64,000 nucleotides of DNA from Osmia lignaria lignaria (GCF_051020975.1 NW_027478167.1:13313501-13377500), one strand, 5' to 3'; numbered from the stretch's first letter, positions 1 to 13,530 are shown. A program made the numbers and translations. The notes: generated from the letters alone by a model not told the origin.

Positions 1-2910
1 TCGAAAAATATCATAGAACATAAAAAGTAGAAAACTTAATTCTCTACAAAAAAGGTCTCTTAACATTTTGCCATAGCTCGCTTCGTTTCTGAGATATTTG
101 CAGATTTATCTCAAGGGAAGGGGCCTGACGGACATATTTCGAGATATTTCTTCTTCTTGTTGTTCTTCTCCTGCACAGCTAAGCTGGAAGTGGCATTTGC
201 CGCTCGCAATAGTGCAGAGTTATCTCAAAGAAAGGGGCCACGGTGTCTCTGTATCTCTATTATGTTGGTGCGGCTTCGGAACTTTTAAATATCTTGATAT
301 ATCTCGAGAACTACGCATCTGATCAAAAAATATCATAGAACATAAAAAGTAGGAAACTTAATTCTCTACAAAAAAGGTCTCTTAACATTTTGCTATAGCT
401 CGCTTCGTTTCCGAGATATTTGCAGATTTATCTCAAGGGAAGGGGCCTGACGGACATATTTCGAGATATTTCTTCTTCTTGTTGTTCTTCTTCTGCACAG
501 CTAAGCTGGAAGTGGCATTTGCAGGTCGCAATAGTGCAGAGTTATCACAAAGAAAGGGGCCACGGTGTTTCTGTATCTCTATTATGTTGGTGCGGCTTCG
601 GATCTTTTAAATATCTTGATATATCTCGAGAACTACGCATCTGATCGAAAAATATCATTGAACATGAAAAGTAGGAAACATAATTCTCTACAAAAAAGGT
701 CTCTTAACATTTTGCCATAGCTCGCTTCGTTTCCGAGATATTTGCAGATTTATCTCAAGGGAAGGGGCCTGACGGACATATTTCGAGATATTTCTTCTTC
801 TTGTTGTTCTTCTTCTGCACAGCTAAGCTGGAAGTGGCATTTGCAGGTCGCAATAGTGCAGAGTTATCTCAAAGAAAGGGGCCACGGTGTTTCTGTATCT
901 CTATTATGTTGGTGCGGCTTCGGATCTTTTAAATATCTCGATATATCTCGAAAACTACGCTTCTGATCAAAAAATATCATAGAACGTAAATTGTAGGGAA
1001 CATAATTCTCTACAAAAAAGGTCTCTTAACATTTTGTCATAGCTCGCTTCGTTTCTGAGATATTTGCAGATTTATCTCAAGGGAAGGGGCCTGACGGACA
1101 TATTTCGAGATATTTCTTCTTCTTGTTGTTCTTCTCCTGCACAGCTAAGCTGGAAGTGGCATTTGCCGCTCGCAATAGTGCAGAGTTATCTCAAAGAAAG
1201 GGGCCACGGTGTCTCTGTATCTCTATTATGTTGGTGCGGCTTCGGAACTTTTAAATATCTTGATATATCTCGAGAACTACGCATCTGATCGAAAAATATC
1301 ATAGAACATAAAAAGTAGGAAATTTAATTCTCTACAAAAAAGGTCTCTTAACATTTTGCCATAGCTCGCTTCGTTTCCGAGATATTTGCAGATTTATCTC
1401 AAGGGAAGGGGACTGACGGACATATTTCGAGATATTTCTTCTTCTTGTTGTTCTTCTTCTGCACAGCTAAGCTGGAAGTGGCATTTGCAGCTCGCAGTAG
1501 TGCAGAGTTATCTCAAAGAAAGGGGCCACAGTGTTTCTGTATCTCTATTATGTTGGTGCGGCTTCGGAACTTTTAAATATCTTGATATATCTCGAAAACA
1601 ACGCATCTGATCAAAAAACATCATAGAACATAAAAAGTAGGAAACTTAATTCTCTACCAAAAAGGTCTCTTAACATTTTGCCATAGCTCGCTTCGTTTCC
1701 GAGATATTTGCAGATTTATCTCGAGGGAAGGGGCCTGACGGACATATTTCGAGATATTTCTTCTTCTTGTTGTTCTTCTTCTGCACAGCTAAGTGGAAGC
1801 GGCATTTGCGGCTCGCACTAGTGCAGAGTTATCTCAAAGAAAGGGGCCACGGTGTTTCTGTATCTCTATTATGTTGGTGCGGCTTCGGAACTTTAAAATA
1901 TCTTGATATATCTCGAGAACTACACATCTGATCAAAAAATATCATAGAACGTAAAAAGTAGGAAACTTAATTCTCTACCAAAAAGGTCTCTTAACATTTG
2001 GCCATAGCTCGCTTCGTTTCCGAGATATATGCAGATTTATCTCAAGGGAAGGGGCCTGACGGACGTATTTCGAGATATTTCTTCTTCTTGTTGTTCTTCT
2101 TCTGCACAGCTAAGCTGGAAGTGGCATTTGCAGCTCGCAATAGTGCAGAGTTATCTCAAAGAAAGGGGCCACGGTGTTTCTGTATCTCTATTATGTTGGT
2201 GCGGCTTCGGAACTTTTAAATATCTTGATATATCTCGAGAACTACGCATCTGATCAAAAAATATCATACAACATAAAAAGTAGGAAACTTAATTCTCTAC
2301 AAAAAAGGTCTCTTAACATTTTGCCATAGCTCGCTTCGTTTCCGAGATATTTGCAGATTTATCTCGAGGGAAGGGGCCTGACTGACATATTTCGAGATAT
2401 TTCTTCTTCTTGTTGTTCTTCTTCTGCACAGCTAAGCTGGAAGTGGCATTTGCGGCTCGCACTAGTGCAGAGTTATCTCAAAGAAAGGGGCCACGGTGAT
2501 TCTGTATCTCTATTATGTTGGTGCGGCTTCGGAACTTTAAAATATCTTGATATATCTCGAGAACTACACATCTGATCAAAAAATATCATAGAACGTAAAA
2601 AGTAGGAAACTTAATTCTCTACAAATAAAGTCTCTAAACATTTTGCCATAGCTCGCTTCGTTTCCGAGATATTTGCAGATTTATCTCAAGGGAAGGGGCC
2701 TGACGGACATATTTCGAGATATTTCTTCTTCTTCTTGTTCTTCTTCTGCACAGCTAAGCTGGAAGCGGCATTTGCGGCTCGCACTAGTGCAGAGTTATCT
2801 CGAAGAAAGGGGCCACGGTGTTTCTGTATCTCTATTATGTTGGTGCGGCTTCGGAACTTTTAAATGTCTCGATATATCTCGAAAACTACGCTTCTGATCA
2901 AAAAATATCA
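1..2910 (+). repeat. Satellite core, left segment with a 3-monomer duplication
   Basis: These are nine core monomers. The units anchored at 98 and 1064 share rare variants: GTTTCTGAG instead of GTTTCCGAG, CTCCTGCACAG instead of CTTCTGCACAG, and TTGCCGCTCGC. They are 966 bp apart, exactly three monomers. The unit beginning about 1708 has lost one base near 1,795 (CTAAGTGG against CTAAGCTGG), the only net length change before 29 kb. Confidence 0.85.
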
Positions 2911-5900
2911 TAGAACGTAAAAAGTAGGAAACCTAATTCTCTACCAAAAAGGTCTCTTAACATTTTGCCATAGCTCGCTTCGTTTCCGAGATATATGCAG
3001 ATTTATCTCAAGGGAAGGGGCCTGACGGACATATTTCGAGATATTTCTTCTTCTTGTTGTTCTTCTTCTGCACAGCTAAGCTGGAAGTGGCATTTGCAGC
3101 TCGCAATAGTGCAGAGTTATCTCAAAGAAAGGGGCCACGGTGTTTCTGTATCTCTATTATGTTGGTGCGGCTTCGGAACTTTTAAATATCTTGATATATC
3201 TCGAAAACTACGCTTCTGATCAAAAAATATCATAGAACATAAATTGTAGGAAACATAATTCTCTACAAAAAAGGTCTCTTAACATTTTGCCATAGCTCGT
3301 TTCGTTTCCGAGATATTTGCAGATATATCTCAAGGGAAGGGGCCTGACGGACATGTTTCGAGATATTTCTTCTTCCTGTTGTTCTTCTTCTGCACAGCTA
3401 AACTGGAAGTGGCATTTCCAGCTCGCAATAGCGCAGAGTTATCTCAAAGAAAGGGGCCACGGTGTTTCTGTATCTCTATTATGTTGGTGCGGCTTCGGAA
3501 CTTTTAAATATCTTGATATATCTCGAGAACTACGCATCTGATCAAAAAATATCATAGAACATAAATAGTAGGAAACTTAATTCGCTACAAAAAAGGTCTC
3601 TTAACATTTTGCCATAGCTCGCTTCGTTTCCGAGATATTTGCAGATTTATCTCGAGGGAAGGGGCCTGACGGACATATTTCGAGATATTTCTTCTTCTTC
3701 TTGTTCTTCTTCTGCACAGCTAAGCTGGAAGCGGCATTTGCGGCTCGCACTAGTGCAGAGTTATCTCGAAGAAAGGGGCCACGGTGTTTCTGTATCTCTA
3801 TTATGTTGGTGCGGCTTCGGAACTTTTAAATGTCTCGATATATCTCGAAAACTACGCTTCTGATCAAAAAATATCATAGAACATAAATTGTAGGAAACAT
3901 AATTCTCTACAAAAAAGGTCTCTTAACATTTTGCCATAACTCGTTTCGTTTCCGAGATATTTGCAGATTTATCTCAAGGGAAGGGGCCTGACGGACATAT
4001 TTCGAGATATTTCTTCTTCTTGTTGTTCTTCTTCTGCACAGCTAAGCTGGAAGTGGCATTTGCAGCTCGCAATAGTGCAGAGTTATCTCAAAGAAAGGGG
4101 CCACGGTGTTTCTGTATCTCTATTATGTTGGTGCGGCTTCGGAACTTTTAAATATCTTGATATATCTCGAGAACTACGCATCTGATCAAAAAATATCATA
4201 CAACATAAAAAGTAGGAAACTTAATTCTCTACAAAAAAGGTCTCTTAACATTTTGCCATAGCTCGCTTCGTTTCCGAGATATTTGCAGATTTATCTCGAG
4301 GGAAGGGGCCTGACGGACATATTTCGAGATATTTCTTCTTCTTGTTGTTCTTCTTCTGCACAGCTAAGCTGGAAGTGGCATTTGCGGCTCGCACTAGTGC
4401 AGAGTTATCTCAAAGAAAGGGGCCACGGTGATTCTGTATCTCTATTATGTTGGTGCGGCTTCGGAACTTTAAAATATCTTGATATATCTCGAGAACTACA
4501 CATCTGATCAAAAAATATCATAGAACGTAAAAAGTAGGAAACTTAATTCTCTACAAATAAAGTCTCTAAACATTTTGCCATAGCTCGCTTCGTTTCCGAG
4601 ATATTTGCAGATTTATCTCAAGGGAAGGGGCCTGACGGACATATTTCGAGATATTTCTTCTTCTAGTTGTTCTTCTTCAGCACAGCTAAGCTGGAAGTGG
4701 CATTTGCAGCTCGCAATAGTGCAGAGTCATCTCAAAGAAAGGGGCCACGGTGTTTCTGTATCTCTATTATGTTGGTGCGGCTTCGGAACTTTTAAATATC
4801 TTGATATATCTCGAAAACAACGCATCTGATCAAAAAATATCATAGAACATAAAAAGTAGGAAACTTAATTCTCTACCAAAAAGGTCTCTTAACATTTTGC
4901 CATAGCTCTCTTCGTTTCCGAGATATTTGCAGATTTATCTCAAGGGAAGGGGCCTGACGGACATATTTCGAGATATTTCTTCTTCTTGTTGTTCTTCTTC
5001 TGCACAGCTAAGCTGGAAGTGGCATTTGCAGCTCGCAATAGTGCAGAGTTATCTCAAAGAAAGGGGCCACGGTGTTTCTGTATCTCTATTATGTTGGTGC
5101 GGCTTCGGAACTTTTAAATATCTTGATATATCTCGAGAACTACGCATCTGATCAAAAAATATCATACAACATAAAAAGTAGGAAACTTAATTCTCTACAA
5201 AAAAGGTCTCTTAACATTTTGCCATAGCTCGCTTCGTTTCCGAGATATTTGCAGATATATCTCAAGGGAAGGGGCCTGACGGACATGTTTCGAGATATTT
5301 CTTCTTCCTGTTGTTCTTCTTCTGCACAGCTAAACTGGAAGTGGCATTTCCAGCTCGCAATAGCGCAGAGTTATCTCAAAGAAAGGGGCCACGGTGTTTC
5401 TGTATCTCTATTATGTTGGTGCGGCTTCGGAACTTTAAAATATCTTGATATATCTCGAGAACTACACATCTGATCAAAAAATATCATAGAACGTAAAAAG
5501 TAGGAAACCTAATTCTCTACCAAAAAGGTCTCTTAACATTTTGCCATAGCTCGCTTCGTTTCCGAGATATATGCAGATTTATCTCAAGGGAAGGGGCCTG
5601 ACGGACATATTTCGAGATATTTCTTCTTCTTGTTGTTCTTCTTCTGCACAGCTAAGCTGGAAGTGGCATTTGCAGCTCGCAATAGTGCAGAGTTATCTCA
5701 AAGAAAGGGGCCACGGTGTTTCTGTATCTCTATTATGTTGGTGCGGCTTCGGAACTTTTAAATATCTTGATATATCTCGAAAACTACGCTTCTGATCAAA
5801 AAATATCATAGAACATAAATTGTAGGAAACATAATTCTCTACAAAAAAGGTCTCTTAACATTTTGCCATAGCTCGTTTCGTTTCCGAGATATTTGCAGAT

Positions 5901-7820
5901 ATATCTCAAGGGAAGGGGCCTGACGGACATGTTTCGAGATATTTCTTCTTCCTGTTGTTCTTCTTCTGCACAGCTAAACTGGAAGTGGCATTTCCAGCTC
6001 GCAATAGCGCAGAGTTATCTCAAAGAAAGGGGCCACGGTGTTTCTGTATCTCTATTATGTTGGTGCGGCTTCGGAACTTTTAAATATCTTGATATATCTC
6101 GAGAACTACGCATCTGATCAAAAAATATCATAGAACATAAATAGTAGGAAACTTAATTCGCTACAAAAAAGGTCTCTTAACATTTTGCCATAGCTCGCTT
6201 CGTTTCCGAGATATTTGCAGATTTATCTCGAGGGAAGGGGCCTGACGGACATATTTCGAGATATTTCTTCTTCTTCTTGTTCTTCTTCTGCACAGCTAAG
6301 CTGGAAGCGGCATTTGCGGCTCGCACTAGTGCAGAGTTATCTCGAAGAAAGGGGCCACGGTGTTTCTGTATCTCTATTATGTTGGTGCGGCTTCGGAACT
6401 TTTAAATGTCTCGATATATCTCGAAAACTACGCTTCTGATCAAAAAATATCATAGAACATAAATTGTAGGAAACATAATTCTCTACAAAAAAGGTCTCTT
6501 AACATTTTGCCATAACTCGTTTCGTTTCCGAGATATTTGCAGATTTATCTCAAGGGAAGGGGCCTGACGGACATATTTCGAGATATTTCTTCTTCTTGTT
6601 GTTCTTCTTCTGCACAGCTAAGCTGGAAGTGGCATTTGCAGCTCGCAATAGTGCAGAGTTATCTCAAAGAAAGGGGCCACGGTGTTTCTGTATCTCTATT
6701 ATGTTGGTGCGGCTTCGGAACTTTTAAATATCTTGATATATCTCGAGAACTACGCATCTGATCAAAAAATATCATACAACATAAAAAGTAGGAAACTTAA
6801 TTCTCTACAAAAAAGGTCTCTTAACATTTTGCCATAGCTCGCTTCGTTTCCGAGATATTTGCAGATTTATCTCGAGGGAAGGGGCCTGACGGACATATTT
6901 CGAGATATTTCTTCTTCTTGTTGTTCTTCTTCTGCACAGCTAAGCTGGAAGTGGCATTTGCGGCTCGCACTAGTGCAGAGTTATCTCAAAGAAAGGGGCC
7001 ACGGTGATTCTGTATCTCTATTATGTTGGTGCGGCTTCGGAACTTTAAAATATCTTGATATATCTCGAGAACTACACATCTGATCAAAAAATATCATAGA
7101 ACGTAAAAAGTAGGAAACTTAATTCTCTACAAATAAAGTCTCTAAACATTTTGCCATAGCTCGCTTCGTTTCCGAGATATTTGCAGATTTATCTCAAGGG
7201 AAGGGGCCTGACGGACATATTTCGAGATATTTCTTCTTCTAGTTGTTCTTCTTCAGCACAGCTAAGCTGGAAGTGGCATTTGCAGCTCGCAATAGTGCAG
7301 AGTCATCTCAAAGAAAGGGGCCACGGTGTTTCTGTATCTCTATTATGTTGGTGCGGCTTCGGAACTTTTAAATATCTTGATATATCTCGAAAACAACGCA
7401 TCTGATCAAAAAATATCATAGAACATAAAAAGTAGGAAACTTAATTCTCTACCAAAAAGGTCTCTTAACATTTTGCCATAGCTCTCTTCGTTTCCGAGAT
7501 ATTTGCAGATTTATCTCAAGGGAAGGGGCCTGACGGACATATTTCGAGATATTTCTTCTTCTTGTTGTTCTTCTTCTGCACAGCTAAGCTGGAAGTGGCA
7601 TTTGCAGCTCGCAATAGTGCAGAGTTATCTCAAAGAAAGGGGCCACGGTGTTTCTGTATCTCTATTATGTTGGTGCGGCTTCGGAACTTTTAAATATCTT
7701 GATATATCTCGAGAACTACGCATCTGATCAAAAAATATCATACAACATAAAAAGTAGGAAACTTAATTCTCTACAAAAAAGGTCTCTTAACATTTTGCCA
7801 TAGCTCGCTTCGTTTCCGAG
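2910..7820 (+). repeat. Satellite higher-order block, 8-monomer offset (2,576 bp)
   Basis: The monomer haplotypes from about 2,910 to 5,230 recur in the same order from about 5,490 to 7,810, displaced by 2,576 bp (8 x 322). Shared private variants include ATATGCAG at 2995 and 5571, GGACATGTTTCG at 3317 and 5893, CATAACTCG just before 3961 and 6537, AGTCATCTC in the 4605 and 7181 units, and GCTCTCTTCG before 4927 and 7503. The match breaks at the 5249/7825 pair, whose first halves differ. A third, shorter copy lies at about 10,290-11,910, a further 15 monomers on. This is the expected product of unequal exchange over several monomers. Confidence 0.82.
4927..5248 (+). repeat. Representative core satellite monomer (322 bp)
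   Basis: This copy is close to the common core type and shows the parts of the monomer. An internal imperfect direct repeat of 27 bp lies at 4928-4954 and 5042-5068 (24 of 27 bases equal, 114 bp apart). A pyrimidine-rich tract of TTC and TTG triplets at 4976-5001 runs into TGCACAG, ending at 5007. An AT-rich part with GATATATCTCGAG near 5125-5139 is inverted relative to CGAGATAT at 4919-4926 and 4969-4976. An A-rich linker follows the TGATCA site near 5150. The frame at 4927-5151 is open for 74 codons but starts with TTG, and I do not regard it as coding. Confidence 0.9.
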
Positions 7821-8149
7821 ATATTTGCAGATTTATCTCGAGGGAAGGGGCCTGACGGACATATTTCGAGATATTTCTTCTTCTTGTTGTTCTTCTTCTG
7901 CACAGCTAAGCTGGAAGTGGCATTTGCGGCTCGCACTAGTGCAGAGTTATCTCAAAGAAAGGGGCCACGGTGATTCTGTATCTCTATTATGTTGGTGCGG
8001 CTTCGGAACTTTAAAATATCTTGATATATCTCGAGAACTACACATCTGATCAAAAAATATCATAGAACGTAAAAAGTAGGAAACTTAATTCTCTACCAAA
8101 AAGGTCTCTTAACGTTTTGCCATAGCTCTCTTCGTTTCCGAGATATTTG

Positions 8150-11100
8150 CAGATTTATCTCAAGGGAAGGGGCCTGACGGACATATTTCGAGATATTTCT
8201 TCTTCTTGTTGTTCTTCTTCTGCACAGCTAAGCTGGAAGTGGCATTTGCAGCTCGCAATAGTGCAGAGTTATCTCAAAGAAAGGGGCCACGGTGTTTCTG
8301 TATCTCTATTATGTTGGTGCGGCTTCGGAACTTTTAAATATCTTGATATATCTCGAGATCTACGCATCTGATCAAAAAATATCATACAACATAAAAAGTA
8401 GGAAACTTAATCCTCTACAAAAAAGGTCTCTTAACATTTTGCCATAGCTCGCTTCGTTTCCGAGATATTTGCAGATTTATCTCGAGGGAAGGGGCCTGAC
8501 GGACATATTTCGAGATATTTCTTCTTCTTGTTGTTCTTCTTCTGCACAGCTAAGCTGGAAGTGGCATTTGCGGCTCGCACTAGTGCAGAGTTATCTCAAA
8601 GAAAGGGGCCACGGTGATTCTGTATCTCTATTATGTTGGTGCGGCTTCGGAACTTTAAAATATCTTGATATATCTCGAGAACTACACATGTGATCAAAAA
8701 ATATCATAGAACGTAAAAAGTAGGAAACTTAATTCTCTACAAATAAAGTCTCTAAACATTTTGCCATAGCTCGCTTCGTTTCCGAGATATTTGCAGATTT
8801 ATCTCAAGGGAAGGGGCCTGACGGACATATTTCGAGATATTTCTTCTTCTAGTTGTTCTTCTTCAGCACAGCTAAGCTGGAAGTGGCATTTGCAGCTCGC
8901 AATAGTGCAGAGTTATCTCAAAGAAAGGGGCCACGGTGTTTCTGTATCTCTATTATGTTGGTGCGGCTTCGGAACTTTTAAATATCTTGATATATCTCGA
9001 AAACAACGCATCTGATCAAAAAATATCATAGAACATAAAAAGTAGGAAACTTAATTCTCTACCAAAAAGGTCTCTTAACATTTTGCCATAGCTCGCTTCG
9101 TTTCCGAGATATTTGCAGATTTATCTCGAGGGAAGGGGCCTGACGGACATATTTCGAGATATTTCTTCTTCTTGTTGTTCTTCTTCTGCACAGCTAAGCT
9201 GGAAGCGGCATTTGCGGCTCGCACTAGTGCAGAGTTATCTCAAAGAAAGGGGCCACGGTGTTTCTGTATCTCTATTATGTTGGTGCGGCTTCGGAACTTT
9301 AAAATATCTTGATATATCTCGAGAACTACACATCTGATCAAAAAATATCATAGAACGTAAAAAGTAGGAAACTTAATTCTCTACCAAAAAGGTCTCTTAA
9401 CATTTTGCCATAGCTCGCTTCGTTTCCGAGATATTTGCAGATTTATCTCGAGGGAAGGGGCCTGACTGACATATTTCGAGATATTTCTTCTTCTTGTTGT
9501 TCTTCTTCTGCACAGCTAAGCTGGAAGTGGCATTTGCGGCTCGCACTAGTGCAGAGTTATCTCAAAGAAAGGGGCCACGGTGATTCTGTATCTCTATTAT
9601 GTTGGTGCGGCTTCGGAACTTTAAAATATCTTGATATATCTCGAGAACTACACATCTGATCAAAAAATATCATAGAACGTAAAAAGTAGGAAACTTAATT
9701 CTCTACAAATAAAGTCTCTAAACATTTTGCCATAGCTCGCTTCGTTTCCGAGATATTTGCAGATTTATCTCAAGGGAAGGGGCCTGACGGACATATTTCG
9801 AGATATTTCTTCTTCTTCTTGTTCTTCTTCTGCACAGCTAAGCTGGAAGCGGCATTTGCGGCTCGCACTAGTGCAGAGTTATCTCGAAGAAAGGGGCCAC
9901 GGTGTTTCTGTATCTCTATTATGTTGGTGCGGCTTCGGAACTTTTAAATGTCTCGATATATCTCGAAAACTACGCTTCTGATCAAAAAATATCATAGAAC
10001 ATAAATTGTAGGAAACATAATTCTCTACAAAAAAGGTCTCTTAACATTTTGCCATAGCTCGTTTCGTTTCCGAGATATTTGCAGATATATCTCAAGGGAA
10101 GGGGCCTGACGGACATATTTCGAGATATCTCTTCTTCTTGTTGTTCTTCTTCTGCACAGCTAAACTGGAAGTGCCATTTCCAGCTCGCAATAGTGCAGAG
10201 TTATCTCAAAGAAAGGGGCCACGGTGTTTCTGTATCTCTATTATGTTGGTGCGGCTTCGGAACTTTAAAATATCTTGATATATCTCGAGAACTACACATC
10301 TGATCAAAAAATATCATAGAACGTAAAAAGTAGGAAACCTAATTCTCTACCAAAAAGGTCTCTTAACATTTTGCCATAGCTCGCTTCGTTTCCGAGATAT
10401 ATGCAGATTTATCTCAAGGGAAGGGGCCTGACGGACATATTTCGAGATATTTCTTCTTCTTGTTGTTCTTCTTCTGCACAGCTAAGCTGGAAGTGGCATT
10501 TGCAGCTCGCAATAGTGCAGAGTTATCTCAAAGAAAGGGGCCACGGTGTTTCTGTATCTCTATTATGTTGGTGCGGCTTCGGAACTTTTAAATATCTTGA
10601 TATATCTCGAAAACTACGCTTCTGATCAAAAAATATCATAGAACATAAATTGTAGGAAACATAATTCTCTACAAAAAAGGTCTCTTAACATTTTGCCATA
10701 GCTCGTTTCGTTTCCGAGATATTTGCAGATATATCTCAAGGGAAGGGGCCTGACGGACATGTTTCGAGATATTTCTTCTTCCTGTTGTTCTTCTTCTGCA
10801 CAGCTAAACTGGAAGTGGCATTTCCAGCTCGCAATAGCGCAGAGTTATCTCAAAGAAAGGGGCCACGGTGTTTCTGTATCTCTATTATGTTGGTGCGGCT
10901 TCGGAACTTTTAAATATCTTGATATATCTCGAGAACTACGCATCTGATCAAAAAATATCATAGAACATAAATAGTAGGAAACTTAATTCGCTACAAAAAA
11001 GGTCTCTTAACATTTTGCCATAGCTCGCTTCGTTTCCGAGATATTTGCAGATTTATCTCGAGGGAAGGGGCCTGACGGACATATTTCGAGATATTTCTTC

Positions 11101-13530
11101 TTCTTCTTGTTCTTCTTCTGCACAGCTAAGCTGGAAGCGGCATTTGCGGCTCGCACTAGTGCAGAGTTATCTCGAAGAAAGGGGCCACGGTGTTTCTGTA
11201 TCTCTATTATGTTGGTGCGGCTTCGGAACTTTTAAATGTCTCGATATATCTCGAAAACTACGCTTCTGATCAAAAAATATCATAGAACATAAATTGTAGG
11301 AAACATAATTCTCTACAAAAAAGGTCTCTTAACATTTTGCCATAACTCGTTTCGTTTCCGAGATATTTGCAGATTTATCTCAAGGGAAGGGGCCTGACGG
11401 ACATATTTCGAGATATTTCTTCTTCTTGTTGTTCTTCTTCTGCACAGCTAAGCTGGAAGTGGCATTTGCAGCTCGCAATAGTGCAGAGTTATCTCAAAGA
11501 AAGGGGCCACGGTGTTTCTGTATCTCTATTATGTTGGTGCGGCTTCGGAACTTTTAAATATCTTGATATATCTCGAGAACTACGCATCTAATCAAAAAAT
11601 ATCATACAACATAAAAAGTAGGAAACTTAATTCTCTACAAAAAAGGTCTCTTAACATTTTGCCATAGCTCGCTTCGTTTCCGAGATATTTGCAGATTTAT
11701 CTCGAGGGAAGGGGCCTGACGGACATATTTCGAGATATTTCTTCTTCTTGTTGTTCTTCTTCTGCACAGCTAAGCTGGAAGTGGCATTTGCGGCTCGCAC
11801 TAGTGCAGAGTTATCTCAAAGAAAGGGGCCACGGTGATTCTGTATCTCTATTATGTTGGTGCGGCTTCGGAACTTTAAAATATCTTGATATATCTCGAGA
11901 ACTACACATCTGATCAAAAAATATCATAGAACGTAAAAAGTAGGAAACTTAATTCTCTACAAATAAAGTCTCTAAACATTTTGCCATAGCTCGCTTCGTT
12001 TCCGAGATATTTGCAGATTTATCTCAAGGGAAGGGGCCTGACGGACATATTTCGAGATATTTCTTCTTCTAGTTGTTCTTCTTCAGCACAGCTAAGCTGG
12101 AAGTGGCATTTGCAGCTCGCAATAGTGCAGAGTTATCTCAAAGAAAGGGGCCACGGTGTTTCTGTATCTCTATTATGTTGGTGCGGCTTCGGAACTTTTA
12201 AATATCTTGATATATCTCGAAAACAACGCATCTGATCAAAAAATATCATAGAACATAAAAAGTAGGAAACTTAATTCTCTACCAAAAAGGTCTCTTAACA
12301 TTTTGCCATAGCTCGCTTCGTTTCCGAGATATTTGCAGATTTATCTCGAGGGAAGGGGCCTGACGGACATATTTCGAGATATTTCTTCTTCTTGTTGTTC
12401 TTCTTCTGCACAGCTAAGCTGGAAGCGGCATTTGCGGCTCGCACTAGTGCAGAGTTATCTCAAAGAAAGGGGCCACGGTGTTTCTGTATCTCTATTATGT
12501 TGGTGCGGCTTCGGAACTTTAAAATATCTTGATATATCTCGAGAACTACACATCTGATCAAAAAATATCATAGAACGTAAAAAGTAGGAAACTTAATTCT
12601 CTACCAAAAAGGTCTCTTAACATTTTGCCATAGCTCGCTTCGTTTCCGAGATATTTGCAGATTTATCTCGAGGGAAGGGGCCTGACTGACATATTTCGAG
12701 ATATTTCTTCTTCTTGTTGTTCTTCTTCTGCACAGCTAAGCTGGAAGTGGCATTTGCGGCTCGCACTAGTGCAGAGTTATCTCAAAGAAAGGGGCCACGG
12801 TGATTCTGTATCTCTATTATGTTGGTGCGGCTTCGGAACTTTAAAATATCTTGATATATCTCGAGAACTACACATCTGATCAAAAAATATCATAGAACGT
12901 AAAAAGTAGGAAACTTAATTCTCTACAAATAAAGTCTCTAAACATTTTGCCATAGCTCGCTTCGTTTCCGAGATATTTGCAGATTTATCTCAAGGGAAGG
13001 GGCCTGACGGACATATTTCGAGATATTTCTTCTTCTTCTTGTTCTTCTTCTGCACAGCTAAGCTGGAAGCGGCATTTGCGGCTCGCACTAGTGCAGAGTT
13101 ATCTCGAAGAAAGGGGCCACGGTGTTTCTGTATCTCTATTATGTTGGTGCGGCTTCGGAACTTTTAAATGTCTCGATATATCTCGAAAACTACGCTTCTG
13201 ATCAAAAAATATCATAGAACATAAATTGTAGGAAACATAATTCTCTACAAAAAAGGTCTCTTAACATTTTGCCATAGCTCGTTTCGTTTCCGAGATATTT
13301 GCAGATATATCTCAAGGGAAGGGGCCTGACGGACATATTTCGAGATATCTCTTCTTCTTGTTGTTCTCCTTCTGCACAGCTAAACTGGAAGTGCCATTTC
13401 CAGCTCGCAATAGTGCAGAGTTATCTCAAAGAAAGGGGCCACGGTGTTTCTGTATCTCTATTATGTTGGTGCGGCTTCGGAACTTTAAAATATCTTGATA
13501 TATCTCGAGAACTACACATCTGATCAAAAA
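8150..13530 (+). repeat. Satellite higher-order block, 10-monomer offset (3,220 bp)
   Basis: Seven consecutive monomers from about 8,150 to 10,310 recur in the same order at about 11,370 to 13,530, displaced by 3,220 bp (10 x 322). Examples of shared variants are CTTCAGCACAG in the 8791 and 12011 units and CCTGACTGACAT in 9435 and 12655. The 9757/12977 pair shares the TTCTTCTTCTTG tract and CTCGAAG. The 10079/13299 pair shares GATATCTCTTC and GTGCCATTTCC. The copies have since gained private changes, such as ACACATGTG near 8687, CATCTAATC near 11,587 and TTCTCCTTC near 13,368. The intervening monomers at 10,401-11,370 belong to the preceding 8-monomer block. Confidence 0.8.
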
